Of a stretch of 64,000 nucleotides of DNA, positions 48,504-60,400 are shown piece after piece. The notes under the pieces were generated by a model. The model was not told the DNA's origin and searched no databases. It was given only the letters and a program-made list of their open reading frames with translations. The position numbers and the translations under genes were made by a program. How positions within the stretch are numbered: the stretch's first letter is position 1; each line of letters opens with the position of its first letter. Source of the DNA: Dasyornis broadbenti (lineage: Eukaryota > Chordata > Aves > Passeriformes > Dasyornithidae); assembly GCA_013397935.1 (NCBI GenBank), contig VZRN01001305.1, positions 676,476 to 740,475 on the forward strand, in the 5' to 3' direction.

Positions 48504-50304
48504 GATCTCTAGTGTGAACTTCCAACTGTGCTGTGTACATAAAATAAATTGCATGTAACAATAGCATTACTTCATTTTCCTTCATTATTAAGATGGCTTG
48601 CTGAACTAGTTTCACAATTCAGTGGAGGCAGAAATGAAAGCATGTCCCCCTGAGAAGGTAGACACCTTTTGCAGGTGCTGCAGCCTTTTCTCTGCCAGGT
48701 AAGGAGCACTGCCGATGTGTCTCATTGACCTCCTTTGCTCTCTGCCCTTATGTTATGATTTCCCTTTGCATCATCAAGAATCATTGCCCAAAAAGGGTAC
48801 AATAACAAAATTATGTGTTTAGCCCAAAGCAAAAAATCTGGTATTTTCCAAATCAAAAGGCAGAAAACACGACAGTCCTTGGAGAAGAACAGATCTAGAT
48901 TTTGGTTTCAACTAGTTTATGTGTTAATGTATCAGCCTTCACTCAAGATTGCTTTTTATTCAAAGCAGTCTTCATCTGTATAATTTTTGGATATGGATGG
49001 TTGGTTGTACTTGCTCAGGAATTTCTGTCCAGAATGTGAAGCTGCTGAGAGAGGCACACCTCCATGGGTAGCTTGTGTGAAAATGTTTTGGTGTTTCTTG
49101 CACGTGCTCATCTGCAGTCCAGCACACAGCCCTGCTGGGAACCGTAGGCCAGGTTTGCAATATGTCTCAGGTGATGGTTGGGCTCCCGGGTGTTGCTGGG
49201 GATTACCAGCCTTTGCATGAATGTGGCAGCATGGTTTCCAAAAACCAGCTGCATGTTCAAGGTCACATCTCAGTGGCGTTCAGTGGAGAACTTTCATCTA
49301 AAAGACTTGCACACAGGGTGCCAGCAGCTCTGGGATTCATGAGTGTATTGGCATGACCGTAAGGCACAACTTAGAAACATCCTTAATTCAGTCCAGTCTG
49401 GAGGTAAGGAAGTGAGGGACTGATCTTCTTCTAGTGGAAGTCTTCAGACAAAACACCACATCTCCTATAGTCAAACTGCTTCTCTAACAGTTTCTGTGTC
49501 TTGTGCTGGAAAAATATATGCAACTGTCTTGATTTTTCTTCTGATCTGTTATTCATACAGTTGCTTTGTTAACACTTCTCCACCCAGTAAGAAATCTCTA
49601 CAATTATACTCTGCCATAACTGATGGCCTTATTTGGCTTTAGATATGTCATTGAATCTGATCACCCAAGGTCCTGCTGTAGTATCTCCAGGAGATGACTT
49701 GTCCCACTCCTGCCTTTGGATGGGATAAATTGTACCCTGGAGATGCCTCTTTTATGCCATTCACATGAATCTTGGTGATTACCTTCATCCGTACACCTGA
49801 ATTTTGGAGAGTGGAGTTGATGACAATCAAACTTTCCTCCTGACCCTGCGTTTTGCATAAACAATCTTATTTTACAGTTTTCCTGTAATGGTAGCCCAGT
49901 AGGCAGACTCAGCACAAATGCCCTTGGCTTCTAGAATTCACCCCCCGGCAAAAAAAAAAAAATAAAATGTGGGTTTATGGGAAGATGTGCAAAGATCCAG
50001 AGGGGAGCTGCTTTGCTTATTCTTGTTGACTTTAAGAGGTTATCAGGGTGGTGGCCATGCTCGACGCTTTTGCCATTTGTGTTTCCTTGGCTTTGCCTCA
50101 TCTGAAGAGGAAGGACGCATGGATTGACCTGACTCCTCACTGCTCATATCCAAGATCAAATACCAGCCTCTCCCATGAGAAGAGGAAACTGCAACATGGG
50201 CTTTCTTACATGGCTTTTCTCTTGGAAATAGGACTTTTCATGCCTAGCAGAATCCTTGGCCAGAGATGATGCTGACACTTTGCTGTCTGGCCTTTCTCCT
50301 TGGC

Positions 50305-50342
50305 CAGAGAGGTGATCTCATTCAAATCATATCACCTCTCTG
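50305..50342. repeat. Perfect 12-bp inverted repeat, 14-nt loop
   Basis: CAGAGAGGTGAT (50305-50316) pairs perfectly with ATCACCTCTCTG (50331-50342). The left arm overlaps the second copy of a 13-bp direct repeat CCTTGGCCAGAGA (50254-50266 and 50298-50310). It lies 190 nt upstream of the terminal exon. Confidence 0.9.
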
Positions 50343-50532
50343 AGATGCTGTCAGCTATAAAAAATATTTTTTACAATTGGGGAAAATAAAACTTGCCAAC
50401 TAAACTTGGTTCTGGGAGCTGCCAGTGGTAACAGGTAGGCACTAGCAGCAACAGCAGCGCATGTGGCGCGTGGTGTGTGCGGCGGCGTGTGCCTGAGAGG
50501 TCCGTGGAACCAACATCTGCTTTCTCCCACAG

Positions 50533-50638
50533 GGATTTGAGACGTCTGGGAGTGACACTTGTTGGTCACCAGAAGAAGATAATGAACAGCCTTCAAGAGA
50601 TGAAGGTCCAGTTGGTGAATGGGATGGTGCCGTTGTAA
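50533..50638 (+). CDS. EPHA5: EPHA5 exon 17: SAM end, PDZ-binding tail and stop
   Basis: The coding part is 106 nt including TAA at 50636-50638. One base completes Glu, then DLRRLGVTLVGHQKKIMNSL, QEMKVQLVNGMVPL and stop. LGVTLVGHQKKIMNSLQEM is the last SAM helix shared by EphA receptors. The VNGMVPL ending is the EPHA5 tail and is compatible with a C-terminal PDZ ligand (hydrophobic last residue). The acceptor tttctcccacag is strong. The exon continues into the 3' UTR. Confidence 0.97.
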
Positions 50639-51590
50639 CACGGTTTTTAAACTTGCTTCCTCAAGTGGGTCGGTCCTGCACTTTGTACTCTAGCCCTGAG
50701 ATTTATTTTGACTAAAAAAAAAAAATAAGAAACGATAAAAAGGGAAATTCAGTGGTTTCTATAACTGAAGGACGTTGGCCTCTGCTGCAGCATTTCTAAA
50801 GCAGTGTTTGACTAAAGTTTTCCTTTTCTTCCTATTTGTGTCCTCATTTTCATGAAGTCAATGTAAGATGCATGGAACATGGAAATGAATCTGCTGTACG
50901 TGAGGTTAACCAGTCTCTTAAGCTTCAGCGGTGATGACAGCAAGCCTTCCCACCACATGTTGTCTGTACATGGGAGGTACATATATATATAGCACCTTTA
51001 TATACTGAATTACAGCAGCACATGGTAATGCTTCCAAGGACTGACTTGAATGGAGGATTTTTGTAGCCATTCATGGACTCCCAATAGCTGCAGTTCGCTT
51101 AAGTTTAACTTCGAGTCTTACTTGTCTACAGAAGTGTATTGAAGAGCAATATGATTAGATTATTTCTCGATAGATATTTTGTTTTGTAAATTTAAAGAAA
51201 AGGGAAAAAAAATGCTGTTACACAGCATTAAGTTATAGAGACTAGCATATAAACATGTTGATTGCTCCATGGCAAATACAATACAGGGTGTATATTTTGT
51301 TTTCCTCCTTCTATGTTACCAAGTTCTTTTTATTTGCTCTTTGGGGAGGATAATACATGATGAAGATGTATATACTGTACAGTTTGCTACGCATCAGGTA
51401 CAAGATTGGGGCTCTTTCCTTGGTTTGTTCCTTCTTTCCTTTTTCTTTTACTCAGTCTCTTTTTTGTGTTACTCCTGTGCTTTGTATTCTTGCTGCAGTT
51501 TGGTTTAAGCAACACATAAAGCCTTCAGGAGTTTTGATTATGTACGTGAGGTATAAGGAGTTCGCATAAATAAAAGATGTTGCTCCCCTC
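50639..51590 (+). other. EPHA5: EPHA5 3' UTR, proximal part
   Basis: This AT-rich sequence follows the stop codon and runs to a good AATAAA at 51569-51574 followed by a T/C-rich stretch. It includes a Pumilio-type TGTATATA at 51367-51374 and several TGTA and ATATAT elements. The boundary is inferred. EPHA5 transcripts in mammals have long 3' UTRs, so this may only be the short form. Confidence 0.6.
51569..51574 (+). promoter_or_regulatory. Candidate proximal poly(A) signal (AATAAA)
   Basis: CATAAATAAAAG is followed within 30 nt by a T/C-rich region (tgttgctcccctcttccttt). It is the first canonical AATAAA after the EPHA5 stop codon with a suitable downstream element. Confidence 0.5.
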
Positions 51591-54400
51591 TTCCTTTACA
51601 CCATGAGCTGGGGACAGCCAGAAGAAGAGAAGTAAAACATCTGGTTCTTGGTGGCCTCCAGCAACAACATGGAGTCAGTTTTTCTGTGTCCTGGCCAAAG
51701 ATAGCATGAGATTGCCTTTGCACAGGTGTTCTAGCCCACTAGCTGTCACCCAGTGCAGCCATTGCCTCTGTTCACATAGCCCGGGAGAGAAAGCAAGAGG
51801 TGGTTTTAGCTGGAAGGAAGGAATTCTGTTGTTCCTTTTCTGTTAATGTGGGTTACGTCCTGGGGCTCAGTGTGGAAATGAGCCCGTGGTCATTCAGTGT
51901 GGAGATGATGTAGTATTTCTCCCACAGTGGTGGGAGTGGGATTATTTTTGGAGCTGTGCTGTCCCAAGCTGTCTCTTGTCATTTTTGGGTTGGCTGTGGA
52001 CCTGACCCCTTCAGGACAGAGCAGAGAGGGGAGGGAAGAGCAGAGTAGTCCAATATGATCACAGTGATAGCATCCTGAGGGCAAGGAGATCCCATTCATC
52101 TGGGGCTAGCACAGCTCAGATCAGGACTTGGTTGTAGCTGGGGTTCAATGTATCCATGGCTGCTATTTTCAGAGGGACTTGAGAGCAACCCAATCCCCTA
52201 GGAATCACACCAAGAAATATTTTGGGATTGTCTTCCTCCTTTTATTGTAGATAGGATTAAAGAGCACAGTTAATTTGGTTTTTGTAGGTTGGCTTTTTGT
52301 GAGGATAAGGATTTTAAAACATCTCAGTGGATTGCAAGGGTTTGTTGTTTCTGTAAATGTATTGCTTCCTTAGCATTTGAATAGCATCTTGTGGCATCCT
52401 CCTGTAGCAATAACATCAACATACGGAGTTGGTGTAGCTCCCTTCATCCCCAGTGCTCCAGAGCCGAGCCCAAAAAGCTCAAACAGCTGAAAGAAGGCCT
52501 GTGTCCTTCATGTCTTGCAGAAGCAGGTGTTGGAAGGCACCTTCAGCTGTTTAAAAGTCTTTCTTCCATTTCGCCCCAGCCTTTGGATGAGATTTGATAC
52601 AAAGAATGTGTTTTTTTAAAAAGGGAGCCACCTAGGAGCAGAGGCTGAGCAATTTTTTCCTTAGCAGCAGGGCTTTGTTAGCTTACAGCAGGGCTTCTTC
52701 AGGCAATATTTGCCTGTTCCGAAATGGCCTCCTCCTCTGCAGACTACTGCTGAGTTCCTCAGGAATCAGGAGAAATAGGAGGGAGAGGAGCCATGGCGAG
52801 GTCTAACAAATCTCAATGGTATAATTTCTCATCCCGTTGTTTCATTTTGGCAGCCACCAGACCACAAAAGAGGAAGAGGGTATCAAGACATAACAATTTC
52901 AGCACGGAAAAGAGATTTGTCATATAATAAATAAGATTATTAGAGCTGTCAGCAGAACAGTCTTGAGATTATTTGTGCCTCCCTGTCTGCAATGCTTGGG
53001 AAAATAACATGTAGGAAGACAGAAACAACTCATTTCATAGGGAGGAATCGTTTGTTTGCCTGCATCCATTGACTGCACTGAGATGCTATTAGCAAATATG
53101 TAGCACTTTCTGCCCATCATCTCCACTCATTCCTTTCCTGTTGGCTGTGTGGGAGGAGTTGGACTTGATGTATTTTTTTCCTGGGCTCTTAAAATGCAAA
53201 ATCCCCTTTTCATCCTTTTTATTGCTGGGATACATACCAGATGCCGGAGTAACCTTCAAAATGATGAACCGGTGGAAAACAAAACTGTTCTTAAGCCAGA
53301 CTGCTTTTGTAAATAGGGCACCTCTTCTCTCTTCCTCCAGTAAATAAATAAATAACCTTTTCTATTTATTTCAAGAGCTGTTTTCGCTACAGATCTCTAT
53401 ATTAATAGACTTTGTCATGAATGTAAAAATAAAATTAAATGTTGTTTTGATGGGTAGGGTCCAAAGGGTACAGCTTCTATGTCCACGAGCAAATTCCAGA
53501 GACAACAGAGGTTTTCGGTTCCCATCCAAGAACTCAAGTACTTCATGTGTTGGGTATGATTATATGTATTGGAGTGCAGCAGAACAAGACAGCAGCAACA
53601 TTTGGCTGGTTATGTTCCTGGAAAGGACTGTAGGTGGATTTCCTGCCTATGGTAAGTCTAAGCACTTTGCTTTTCCAGCTCACTACTGCTGCAGCTGAGC
53701 CAACGAATTCTGGTTTTTTCAGTATATTTTGCTGGTAATTGAGAGGGAGATATTTCAAAGGATCCAAAAGGTGAAAATGCTCTTTCTGGTACAATTTTTC
53801 TTTTTTTGGAGAAGGAAGTGTCCCCAAGAATGGGTTGTGTAGACTGACACCCTTTCATTGTGTAGATACCACTTGGAAAAACTACTTGAGCATTAAAAAG
53901 GAAGACCGATATAAAAGGGGAAAAAATCAGTTTAAAATGTTATTTATTCCTCCTATGTGTTTATAGCGAGAAGAATAAAAAATGAAGGTAAAAATTTTTT
54001 TTGTCTATTCAGTGTTGAATTTAATGTGGAAAGTCCCAGTGCTCAAGAAATTGTGACTCCTTGGACTGCTGGGGACTTGAAGTTAGATGTTAAGGCATGT
54101 GTAAAATACATCAGTAGCAGTCTTTCCAATTCTTTATTGTAATTCCTTAGGGCAGGTAGGGCAGGAGCTGGTGCATCCAGCACTGCCAGAGCCTCAGCAT
54201 CTGTCTCAGCTCCTTGCATCAGTGTTTTAACTCATAGGAGACTGTAGCATTGCTGTATTTATTCCTCCCCTTTCCCCCTCTTTGGATGCTCTCTGTGCAT
54301 TTGGTTTGTGTACATGAGTTTTTTTGTAGTGTAAGATAACGAAATTTTCTATTTTTTCATAAAAATAAAAACGTTTGACTAACAGCAACATCCAGTTGTG
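51591..54400 (+). other. EPHA5: Possible extended EPHA5 3' UTR
   Basis: No coding segment was seen. Several AATAAA-type signals occur (around 52926, 53340, 53430 and 54364). The last one, in a T-rich then A-rich setting, would give a 3' UTR of about 3.7 kb, similar to the long EPHA5 transcripts known from mammals. Whether the whole stretch is transcribed as UTR cannot be decided from sequence. Confidence 0.4.
54364..54369 (+). promoter_or_regulatory. Candidate distal poly(A) signal (AATAAA)
   Basis: AAAAATAAAAACG follows TTTTCTATTTTTTCAT. It is a plausible end of a long 3' UTR because sequence character changes to more GC-rich intergenic DNA shortly after. Confidence 0.35.
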
Positions 54401-57400
54401 GATCACACATAAATTTGACCCCTTGGCTTTCCACAAAGCATCGGGATTTCCCCTCTTGGAAAGGAAATAAATTCTCTGTATTTTTCCTCTCTTAAACACA
54501 GATTTGGTGCTACTCTTGTGGTCTCTGAGGAAAAGAGCCTTTCAGATGAGTGGGACATGTAGACCCTCATGAATGTATCCTGCCTTATTCCAGGCTGTTC
54601 CCACTTTCGTCTGTTTTTTGGGGAAAATACGCTTTTTAGTGTGGTTTCTGCGGCAAAGAGCCTGCCAAACCAACTAAGCCCCAGAGCAGTCCCTGACAAC
54701 AAAGCTCTCAGAAATACCAAATTTTATGTGATTTTTTTTTTTTTCCCCTCCCAAGATCTGATTTTCTCTGATTTTTTTTTTTGGGTGGGACTCCACTAGA
54801 CACATGGCCACCACCATATCCCCCTGATTTGGGGGCAACCACATGCTGCAGAGGGGCATGGGCCAGCCTTAAAGAGAGGTGAGAAAAGCCATAGGTGGGG
54901 AAGGCCAAGGGGGAAGAGATTGACCTGGGAAAGGTCTTGGCAGAGGTGATGGTGGGAAGCCACCCTCTTCTTGTCCACTGCTAGAGGACAAAGGGAAGAG
55001 GTGCCGATAAGGATACTGTTTCTCCTGACATGCCAGGAAGCCGTGGCAGGTGATGGGCAGTGGTACGCTCGTATCATGGCCAGGAGAGGCATGATAGGCT
55101 GGGACAGCAGGGCAATGCTGCCTGATATATTAAACGGAGCACAAGGTCAGTTAGATTGGCAAACTGAGGTTGTCTGCAACTCAGATACAATCTCTCTGGA
55201 TTGACATGCCAGTCCCCACTCAGTGTTTTCTTGTTCAGCTTGATGTTGTCCACTGCTGGACCACAATGGCAGCTGACACTGTAAAGAATCAGAGGGGCTC
55301 TGAGGACAGAAGGAAGAACTGTTAATTTGCCCACGTAGGCATCCTTGATAGCTTTGTGGAGGCAGAGAGGCTGCTAAGGGGAAAATACAAACATGGGGAA
55401 ACTTCCATTAAAAATCAAAGCTGGCTGCAAACTCCTTCCACAGTGTTCCATTTTAAGTGAGAACTAAGGAATTGGGCAATTTCCTTGGGCCTTTGTGCTC
55501 AGATTGGTTTGGGATCATCTCTTAAACAAATCTCAAATCAGTGTTTGCCTATTATTTTCCTCTGCTGGGCTCAGAGTGAGAAAAGGCACTTGCACTCTGT
55601 GGGCACCAGCTGGTAAATTTACCTGCACAGAAAGGTAAGGTGCTTTACCTTTAAAGTGGGTCCTTAAGCACGTGCCTGACTTATTTTTTGGGTGTTTTTT
55701 CTACACAGCCTCTCTCTGGTCCCTGCAATAAATGCACAGCTGCATCTCAAGTCGCAAACCCCAGCTCTTGTGAATGCTTAACAAGCTGTGCACAGGGTAC
55801 TATTCTCTGCATCGCTCTGGTTTTCAGTAAAGCTGAAATAAACTGCAAAGCAAGATGACCCCCGTGCTGGAGACACTGCAAGACAGCTAAAGAGTAACTT
55901 GGTCTTATTTTCCTGTCTAGTAATATAAATATGGGGCTGAGTGGGCTCTGAACCTCTCCCCTTCTCTGCCAACCTGTAAGGGTTCAAGCCTGTAATGCAA
56001 GAATCCCTAGAGGATGCTGTGTCCCCAGGGCAGGAGCAGTGAGGAGGCTGCTCCCCATCACCCCATGAAGCTGAGCTGCCATGCAGAAAGCAATGCAAGA
56101 TTTATGAAGCCATGGGGAGAAAGAGCGAGGGACTCTTCATGTATTTTTCATGGGCTGAACTGCATAAATAGCATGCAATGCATAAACTGTGACTGGATAT
56201 TCCACAAAAAAAGAAAAAGAAAAAAAAACCAGCAAGAAGAAGAAGAGATGAAAGAATGAGATAAATTTATTCAAGTCAATGGCGCCTGGTCACAGTCACC
56301 CTCAGGTGCATTAAGAAGCAGCCAAAACAGCACAGACTCATCCCAGTACAATTCATCTTTGCCAACATGAGGAGGGAGATGGACCTCGAGGACTGGAGAA
56401 GGGCACACGTCATTCCTGCTTGGTAAAATGGGTGGGTGGCAGGAGAGAAACCACCTCATCTGTAATGCCTCAGATGTGGTGTGGGACTTACAGAGATGCT
56501 AGGACAAATTATAGCACCAGCAGACAGGTCAGTGTAGAAAGTGAATGACACTGGGGCACAGAGAGACAGCTTAGAATGAAGTAACACAGGACAAAGAGGA
56601 CTCCACTGGAAAACTCAGTGCAGGGATGAGTGCTGCAAAGGTGGTATTCCCTGTGGCACTTCCCTCAGCACGTGCATGTGTGCTTCCAAGTGTGCAGTTT
56701 TAATAATGCATCTGCTGCCAGAGAACAAGCCTCATGTACATGCAGACAGGTATCAAAAGAATCTCAGGCTGAGATTGGATAGGAAATGGAAGCTCTAGCA
56801 GCATGGCCAGCAAAAAGCTTTGCTCGTTTTGCAGCCCTGAGTGCAAACCAGGATGTGCTTACAGTTATTGCATGCCATAGGGTTTCCAGGGGAAAAAAGC
56901 CTTGGAGAAACAGGACTTCTCCAAGTGTGTGATGCTCTCTGAACATACCCATTGCCTCTATAATATGACTGCCAGTGGGACCATCTGGTGCAATTCCTTT
57001 GGGAGCTGCTGGATAGTGGTGGCTGTGGGCCCCAGCGTTACAGTGACCTTTGTCAACCTATTAACATATGGCTCATTATTTTCCTCCCAGAAAGTCCTGT
57101 GAGCCAGCCATGGAGGAGAACAAGGCACCCATGTACGTGATTTTCTTACCCTTTCATTTCCTCACCTCTAGCTGGGGTCAGCTTAATTACTCATAGCATC
57201 AGCTATAGTAATATTCAGCAAATTGAGTGTAAGAAAAGAAGATGCTTTCTTACACTGCCGTGCTGCTTTCATAACCCATTAACAGCTCTAACCTGTTTTT
57301 TTTGACCCCAAAACTCTTCAAGCTCCCCCACAAATGGCTAGCGAATGCATTTGTGGTGGTGAAGATGGCTTATTCCTCTCAAAGCTTACTTTTTAACACA

Positions 57401-60400
57401 AAACCAAAAGAAAAATCTTCCAAGCTGAAAAAAAAAGCATCAAAACTGTGAGATAGGCTGCCTGCCGTTTTCTTGGTTTGCTCCCAATAAAGACCATATT
57501 TATTACAAGAAAATAGAAATCCTATGAATTTCTCTTCTGAGGTGCTGTGTTTCAAGCTTGACATTTAAACATGAAACTCCAGGCTCTAAAATTTAATCAT
57601 TTACTCCTCAAGAAATAGTGTGTGTGGAGCCGCTGAGCAAAAGGGCATGCAAGGTAAAAATATTTCATTGGGGGAAGAAAAAGGAAGGTAGGGATATTAT
57701 ATGTTCATTTAAAAAAAAAGAAAAATCAAGATAAGGGAGCAGCCTCTCCCACCTGGTGGGCAAAATGCCGTCAAAGTGGCATCCTGTGGTCCCTTTCCAT
57801 GAGATGTGTAGGAGCTCAGGACTTCCTCAGGGCTTGCTAATATCTTTCAAATGGGATAAGATTCATGGTTGGACCCAGTTATTGGAGGAGGAGGGGCAAG
57901 GAGGCATATATGTATGTATGGAGATATATATATATATATATTTGTACATATAGATGCACGGCTGTATATGCACACACATGCAGAAGCACTGGGTGATCAT
58001 CTCTTAATTAAGACAAGGATTGGGGCGTGGCTGATAAATAGTGAATGGCAGCCAATAGCCCAGGAGTGAGACTGGTTTGGGCTGAAAAGGGATGTTTTGA
58101 CAGGAGGGATAGATGGAGATCATCAAGGTTTGGCACTGGGAAGGATTTGGTCTTCATTAATGTTCCTGTCCCAGGATGAATTAATGACTGGGGAGGCAGA
58201 GGAGGGAGGCAAGGCTAGGGTGTCTGCAGAAAGGATGAGTGTTCTCACTAGTGCTAAAATCCCACCAAGTTCCATCCCACTGGGCAGTCACCAACAATCA
58301 AAGCAGGGAAAGGCAGATTGAATGTACTGGATAAAGTGGCTGGGAACATGTGCTTGGCAAGAAATGAGGAGAAATTAGGTGGAGGGGAGCCACAGGCATG
58401 GCTTTCATCCTGGCTTGGCCATTGTTTGAAAGTCACTCAGATCGAAAGGTCAATCCACGGTGCCCATGTGGTAAAGGGATATGTTTATTTGGCTTGGAAA
58501 CAATAGCCCTTTTGAGGGGTTTAGTATTTTGCAGTGGAAAACGAGGCTTTCACAGCCAGAGTTTGTGAGCAGCTGAGTGCACACTGAGCACTACAGAGGG
58601 GCTGGCTTGTTCAGGACCTGCTAAAACCTGACATTGGGTGACTTTAGGTCTTGAACATGCCCAGGTGGGTCCTTCCCTTGGCCCAGCAAGGGGAAAGGGA
58701 AGCATTAATGTTACCTTTATCCCTTTGAAACCCAGAGTCTGGAGAACAGGGGGGAACACAGCCAAAATCCTTTTGTAGCAACAATTACACATGTCCCTGA
58801 GAAAACAATAAAATAAAATTAATAAATAAAATAACTGTAAATCTTCTGTGTGGAAAAAGTCTGTTGGCTCTGGCAGAGGCAAAGTTGGGCTGTCCCTCAG
58901 GAAGGGAGTGCTAGAGCTGCAGTGTCCCAAATCAGCATGAATAGTAGCTTCAGGGCACAGAAATCAGTGCTGCAAAATTTCATCCCTCTCCCATCCCTCA
59001 GAGCTGTGCTTCATTGCCTCCCATTTTATGCAGCAGCAAGAGAGACTCTGAATTCTTGGCTCCCACATTTACATCCCAGGCCAGACTGCAGCCAGGGGTA
59101 AAGCCCTCATGTACTGTCCATCATTCCCCTAGCACCCCAAAATTGTGTGATTGCTTCATGAGGGAAGGCAATTAGCATTCGAGTGCTACTGTTAGCATCA
59201 TCAGAAAGACAAAAGGCTGACAGCAATAGCTGCAAAGCTGGGGCCCCGGTCAGAAATGTAATGGAGAAATAAATTATGGCAAGAGAGCGCATTCAGATTC
59301 AGACTTCGGCTGCAGAGGGTATGAGGGCAGAAAAGAGCCCTGCTTCTTGCTAGTTTATCATCCGCACTCCAGAGATCCTCATGGCTGTAACTGATAAGCA
59401 GCTGATAAACAGCCCAACTTCTTCAGGAACAGAAGCATTCCTGTAATGAGTGGCTGAGACCCCCCAGGTACCACCCAGGGATACTGTGAGTCCTGTTGGT
59501 ACCACATCCTAGTTCTTTAAAGCCAGACCTTTCCCTTAGAAAATTCAGCTTATTTCAAAGTGCTATTATGTCTTTGTGATAGAGGGGATTTAAGGCTTTT
59601 GCAAGCTGTGGTCTGGGAACAGTCACACCCCAATACTGCTGAAAAGGGGGGAAAAATCCCTAAACAGATAAAACCTGATCACTGGAAGTAGGTTTGGATG
59701 TAAAAATAAGATTAAAAAAAAAACCAGATAAGTGTCCTGATGATCCATGTAAATTTGGAAGGCCTGAGTACAGCTTAGGAAGGGAAAGACCTGGTTGTGG
59801 CCCTTTCTATGCAGCCACATTGGGCTCCCCATGAGCTGAAAAAAAAAAAAAAGAAAAAAAGCAAACAGACAAACAAAAACAAGCAAGAAAGGGAAAAGGC
59901 AGTGAGGTGAAATGCCTCCATCAGTGATGGCATTGTATGGGCATCTGGTCCCAAAGATGACACTGTTATCTCAGCGTAAGCTCTTTTTTCAATATTATTC
60001 ACTTATTCAAGGAGAGGAGATTCCCTATTGTCTAAAAGGAAGATGAAAACAAAGGTCACTGTGCTTCAGGTTATTTTTTATACCATGAAACATCCCACTG
60101 CTGAAGTGGTGACTTTGTAGGAGCTGATAAATCAGGAGTCAAATTTTAAAAAGGGGGTTTTTTTTGTTTCCTCAGCCCTGTGATTTGATTTGATTGGAAT
60201 TAGCTTCATTTGAATCTGACCCTTAGCAGAACTCTTTTATATTCACCAGAAGGTTTACCATAGGGCACTGCAAATTTCCCAGCTTTGAGATGTGACAGCA
60301 TGAAGGGAGGTTACAAAAATATATTAGAATATTTTTTAAAAGATATAAAATACATGTATAATAAAAATTATAAAAGCCTTTATCAAACCAAATGTAATGC

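Larger units (their letters stand above)
42310..50532 (+). other. EPHA5: EPHA5 intron 16 (8.2 kb)
   Basis: This is the last intron. It contains AATAAA signals in UTR-like AT-rich sequence at 46374 and 46948, a 19-base T run at 48485-48503, an A run near 44960-44973, a 12-bp-stem inverted repeat at 50305-50342 next to a 13-bp direct repeat, and a small CpG-rich block at about 50451-50503 just before the acceptor. No coding segment was recognised. Confidence 0.8.
1..51590 (+). other. EPHA5: EPHA5 locus, 3' portion (ephrin receptor A5)
   Basis: This is the gene-level entry. Thirteen exons between 1124 and 50638 join in a continuous frame of about 570 codons and cover FN3-2, transmembrane segment, juxtamembrane region, tyrosine kinase, SAM domain and C-terminal tail. 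Eph receptors bind membrane-anchored ephrins on neighbouring cells, signal by tyrosine phosphorylation and guide axons; EPHA5 is mainly neuronal. The first exons (signal peptide, ligand-binding domain, cysteine-rich region, FN3-1) lie outside the window on the left. Exon sizes of 125, 160, 106, 68, 126, 186, 62, 210, 150, 194, 156 and a terminal exon correspond to exons 6-17 of the usual 17-exon Eph layout, with one extra 66-nt cassette. All splice sites are GT-AG and no exon carries a stop or frameshift, so the gene looks functional. The right limit given is the proximal poly(A) signal; distal signals reach 54.4 kb. EPHA5 is preferred over EPHA3 and EPHA7 on the SAM and tail sequence. Confidence 0.96.

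Noticed and set aside
52524..52545. GTTGGAAGGCACCTTCAG, similar to a reversed CR1 3' end
   Set aside because: It is too short and imperfect, and no CR1 body lies next to it.
53148..53172. GGAGGAGTTGGACTTGATG, similar to the 3' end of avian CR1
   Set aside because: Similarity covers under 20 bp, without the following CR1 end sequence or terminal 8-bp repeats.
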